Source: Hydrogenophilales bacterium 16-64-40 (lineage in GTDB: Bacteria > Pseudomonadota > Gammaproteobacteria > Burkholderiales > Thiobacillaceae). Taken from it: DNA of 64,000 nucleotides. Made by a program: the position numbers and the translations under genes. Shown here piece after piece: positions 61,818 to 64,000 of this stretch; positions within the stretch are counted from its first letter, which is position 1; each line of letters starts with the position of its first letter. A model generated the notes under the pieces. It did not search any database and was not told where the DNA came from. It was given only the letters and a program-made list of their open reading frames with translations. The DNA lies in contig NCGX01000018.1 of the NCBI GenBank assembly GCA_002256995.1, positions 1-64,000 of the forward strand, read 5' to 3'.

Positions 61818-62682
61818 ACCTACAACTGACCGAAGACGGCAGGCTGCGCCACCTGCTCACCCTCGACGGCCTGCCGCGCGCGATCCTGACGCAGATTCTC
61901 GACACCGCCGAATCCTTCATGGACGTTGGCGAGCGCGAGGTGAAGAAAGTCCCGCTCTTGCGCGGCAAGTCGATCTTCAACCTGTTCTTCGAGCCGTCGA
62001 CGCGCACCCGCACCACCTTCGAGATCGCCGCCAAGCGGCTGTCCGCCGACGTCGTCAACCTCAACATCGCCACTTCCAGCCAGACCAAGGGCGAGGCGAT
62101 CCTGGACACTGTCGACAACCTCGCCGCGATGCACGCCGACATGTTCGTCGTGCGCCACGGGCAGTCGGGGGCGGCGCATTTCATTGCGCGCCACGTCGCG
62201 CCGCATATTTCGGTGATCAACGCCGGCGACGGCCGCCATGCGCATCCGACGCAGGGCCTGTTGGACATGTTCACCATCCGCCGCTTCAAGGGCGAATTCC
62301 ATAATCTGAAGTCCGCGTGATCGCCCCGAAGACCCTGCTTCCCACCGGGGTCGAGCAGATGGGGGTCCGGGTGTTCCACGACATGGAAGCGGGTCTCGCC
62401 GGCTGCGATGTGGTCATCATGCTGCGCCTGCAGAGCGAGCGCATGAAGGGTGCGCGGCTGCCTTCCGCGCAGGAATATTTCAAGTTCTTCGGCCTGACGG
62501 CGGAAAAGCTCGCGCTCGCCAAGCCGGATGCCATCGTCATGCACCCCGGCCCGATGAACCGAGGCGTGGAAATCGCCTCCGAAGTGGCCGACGGCCCGCA
62601 ATCGGTGATCCTGCCGCAGGTGACTTACGGCATCGCGGTGCGGATGGCCGTAATGGCGATGCTGGCGGGGACGAACGCATGA
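61814..62682 (+). pseudogene. pyrB: Aspartate carbamoyltransferase PyrB, broken by internal deletion
   Basis: The N-terminal part is intact: [19 protein letters not shown] (carbamoyl phosphate site) to [28 protein letters not shown]. It then runs into a TGA at 62318-62320. From about 62311 in another frame the gene resumes at [11 protein letters not shown] and continues normally to the end ([24 protein letters not shown]). The missing part, in normal enzymes roughly VAIVGD.LHSRVARS to ALTTLG, is about 27 residues and includes an active-site Arg. The join lies near 62308-62312. Missing length must be 1 mod 3, about 82 bases, possibly between two AAG triplets. Uridylate synthesis depends on this enzyme, so either another copy exists or the deletion is an artefact. 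ATGA overlaps link it to pyrR and pyrC'. Confidence 0.88.
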
Positions 62683-63959
62683 AAATCCATATCAAGAACG
62701 GTCGCGTGATCGACCCGATGAGCGCGCGCGACGAAGTCGCCGATATCTATGTCGCTGCGGGTAAGATCGTCGGCAACGGCCACGCGCCGGCCGATTTCCA
62801 CGCCAACCGCGTCATCGACGCGAGCGGCCTGATCGTCTGCCCCGGCCTGGTCGACCTGTCGGTGCGGCTGCGCGAACCCGGCTTCGAATACCGCGCCACG
62901 CTGGAATCGGAAATGCTCGCCGCCGCCGCCGGCGGCATCACCTCGCTCGCCTGCCCGCCCGACACCGACCCACCGCTCGACGAGCCGGGGCTGGTCGAGA
63001 TGCTCAAGTTCCGCGCCAAAAACCTGCCCGGCCCGCGCGTCTACCCGATCGGCGCGCTGACGCAGAAGCTCGAAGGCAGCATGCTGACCGAGATGGCCGA
63101 GCTGACCGAGGCGGGCTGCCGCGCCTTCACCCAGGCCGACGCCCTGCCGGCCGACACCCAGGTGTTGCTGCGCGCGATGGAGTACGCGTCAACCTTTGGC
63201 TTCAGCCTGTGGTTGCGGCCGCAGGATGCCTCGCTGGCGCGCGGCGGCGTCGCGCACGACGGCGCCGTGGCTTCGCGTCTCGGCCTGCCCGGCATTCCCG
63301 CGCTGGCCGAAACGGTGGCGCTGGCCACGATTCTGCTGCTGGCGCGCGAAACCGGCGCCCGTATTCACCTTGCCCGGCTGTCGACCTACGAAGGCATCGC
63401 CATGGTGCGCGCCGCCAAGGCGCAGGGGCTGGCGGTCACCTGCGACGTCGCCAGCACCCACGTTCACCTGTCGGAAAACGACCTCGTCAGCTTCGACTCG
63501 CACCTGCACCTGGTGCCGCCGCTGCGGAGCCTGCGCGACCGCGATGCCATCCGCGCGGCGCTGCGCGACGGTTCCATCGACGCACTGTGCTCCGACCACA
63601 CCCCGGTCGACGAGGACGTGAAGCAGGTCCCGTTCGGCGAATCGACACCGGGCGCCTCCGGGGTCGAACTGCTGCTGCCGCTGACCCTGAAGTGGGCGCG
63701 CGAAATGGACGTTCCGCTGCTGCAGGCGATCGACCTGATTTCGTGGAAACCCGCGCAGATTCTGGGCGTGCCCGGCGGCAACCTGGCAGTCGGCAGCTGC
63801 GCCGACATCTGCATCTTCGACGAGACCGCCGAGTGGGTCGTCACCCCCAGGGCGCTGTCCAGCCAGGGCAACAACACGCCCTTCCTCAACCAGCCGATGC
63901 AGGGCCGGGTGCGCTACACGCTGATCGACGGCCATATCGACTTCGAAGCCCCGCTTTGA
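62679..63959 (+). CDS. pyrC': Non-catalytic dihydroorotase-like subunit (PyrC'/PyrX)
   Basis: This 426-residue amidohydrolase-fold protein has the length of class I dihydroorotase but not the zinc site. The usual D-x-H-x-H motif is [10 protein letters not shown] here, with both His lost, and the later region reads [30 protein letters not shown] near the end keeps one Asp-His pair. In Pseudomonas such an inactive PyrC' is an essential structural partner of PyrB. Its position directly after pyrB with an ATGA overlap supports that role. A separate catalytic dihydroorotase should exist elsewhere in the genome. The last 41 bases of the window (63960-64000) hold no identifiable feature. Confidence 0.85.
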   Translation: MKIHIKNGRVIDPMSARDEVADIYVAAGKIVGNGHAPADFHANRVIDASGLIVCPGLVDLSVRLREPGFEYRATLESEMLAAAAGGITSLACPPDTDPPLDEPGLVEMLKFRAKNLPGPRVYPIGALTQKLEGSMLTEMAELTEAGCRAFTQADALPADTQVLLRAMEYASTFGFSLWLRPQDASLARGGVAHDGAVASRLGLPGIPALAETVALATILLLARETGARIHLARLSTYEGIAMVRAAKAQGLAVTCDVASTHVHLSENDLVSFDSHLHLVPPLRSLRDRDAIRAALRDGSIDALCSDHTPVDEDVKQVPFGESTPGASGVELLLPLTLKWAREMDVPLLQAIDLISWKPAQILGVPGGNLAVGSCADICIFDETAEWVVTPRALSSQGNNTPFLNQPMQGRVRYTLIDGHIDFEAPL

Positions 63960-64000
63960 CCGCCGTTCAGTCATCCGTGGCGGCTACCCTTCCCGCCGTG

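Overview
The window is high-GC chromosomal DNA with dense, mostly overlapping operons. It looks like a sulfur-oxidising, probably autotrophic betaproteobacterium, most likely Thiobacillus or a close relative. That placement is inference from gene content and protein character: a DsrS-like protein beside hemL, a TtrSR-like two-component pair next to di-heme cytochrome/DUF302 genes, a Chp/Pil chemosensory cluster, hemC-hemD-hemX-hemY, mpl, fbp, cyanase with an ABC transporter, and yqgE-ruvX-pyrR-pyrB-pyrC'. No rRNA, tRNA, CRISPR array, integrase or transposase was seen.

Layout. 1-3.9 kb: phosphite uptake and oxidation operon ptxABCD plus the start of ptxE on the minus strand, headed by a four-heptamer Pho-box array. 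3.9-4.5 kb: no gene recognised. 4.5-8.5 kb: minus-strand operon with a di-heme cytochrome c-DUF302 fusion, a second DUF302 protein, and a sensor kinase with a PhnD-type periplasmic domain plus its FixJ-type regulator. 8.9-11.9 kb: two conserved helical proteins of unknown function. 11.9-21.4 kb: pilG-pilH-pilI-pilJ-chpA, the twitching/type IV pilus chemosensory pathway. 21.6-29.8 kb: an unknown exported protein, rubredoxin, thiD-thiE-hemL-dsrS, dsbD with two tandem alpha domains, cutA and fxsA. 29.8-36.4 kb: an epimerase, a 2Fe-2S flavin reductase, a DUF302 protein and hemC-D-X-Y. 36.5-41.1 kb: an exported thioredoxin-fold protein, a LuxR-type regulator, a hybrid kinase and mpl.

41.1-43.1 kb: an AT-richer membrane-protein gene sits between two inverted copies of a roughly 340-bp structured repeat. 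A third copy lies at 51.3-51.5 kb. Hairpin arms differ between copies but stay complementary within each copy, the strongest unexplained structural signal in the window. 43.2-51.2 kb: the cyanase/ABC transporter operon, a divergent sigma54-type activator, and an OsmC / acyl-CoA-dehydrogenase-like / DUF302 / rubredoxin operon behind a good -24/-12 promoter. A shared 13-bp palindrome suggests one regulon. 51.6-64 kb: a YqiA-type esterase, an RNase II-family protein, a TonB-like protein, fbp, a GGDEF/EAL protein, photolyase, and the yqgE-ruvX-pyrR-pyrB-pyrC' operon.

Two core genes are broken as written. fbp carries a perfect 13-bp tandem duplication that shifts the frame, and pyrB lacks about 80 bp internally. 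These are either real lesions or assembly errors and should be checked against reads. DUF302 occurs four times in unrelated operons, each time in a redox setting; two copies keep a conserved cysteine pair and two lack it.
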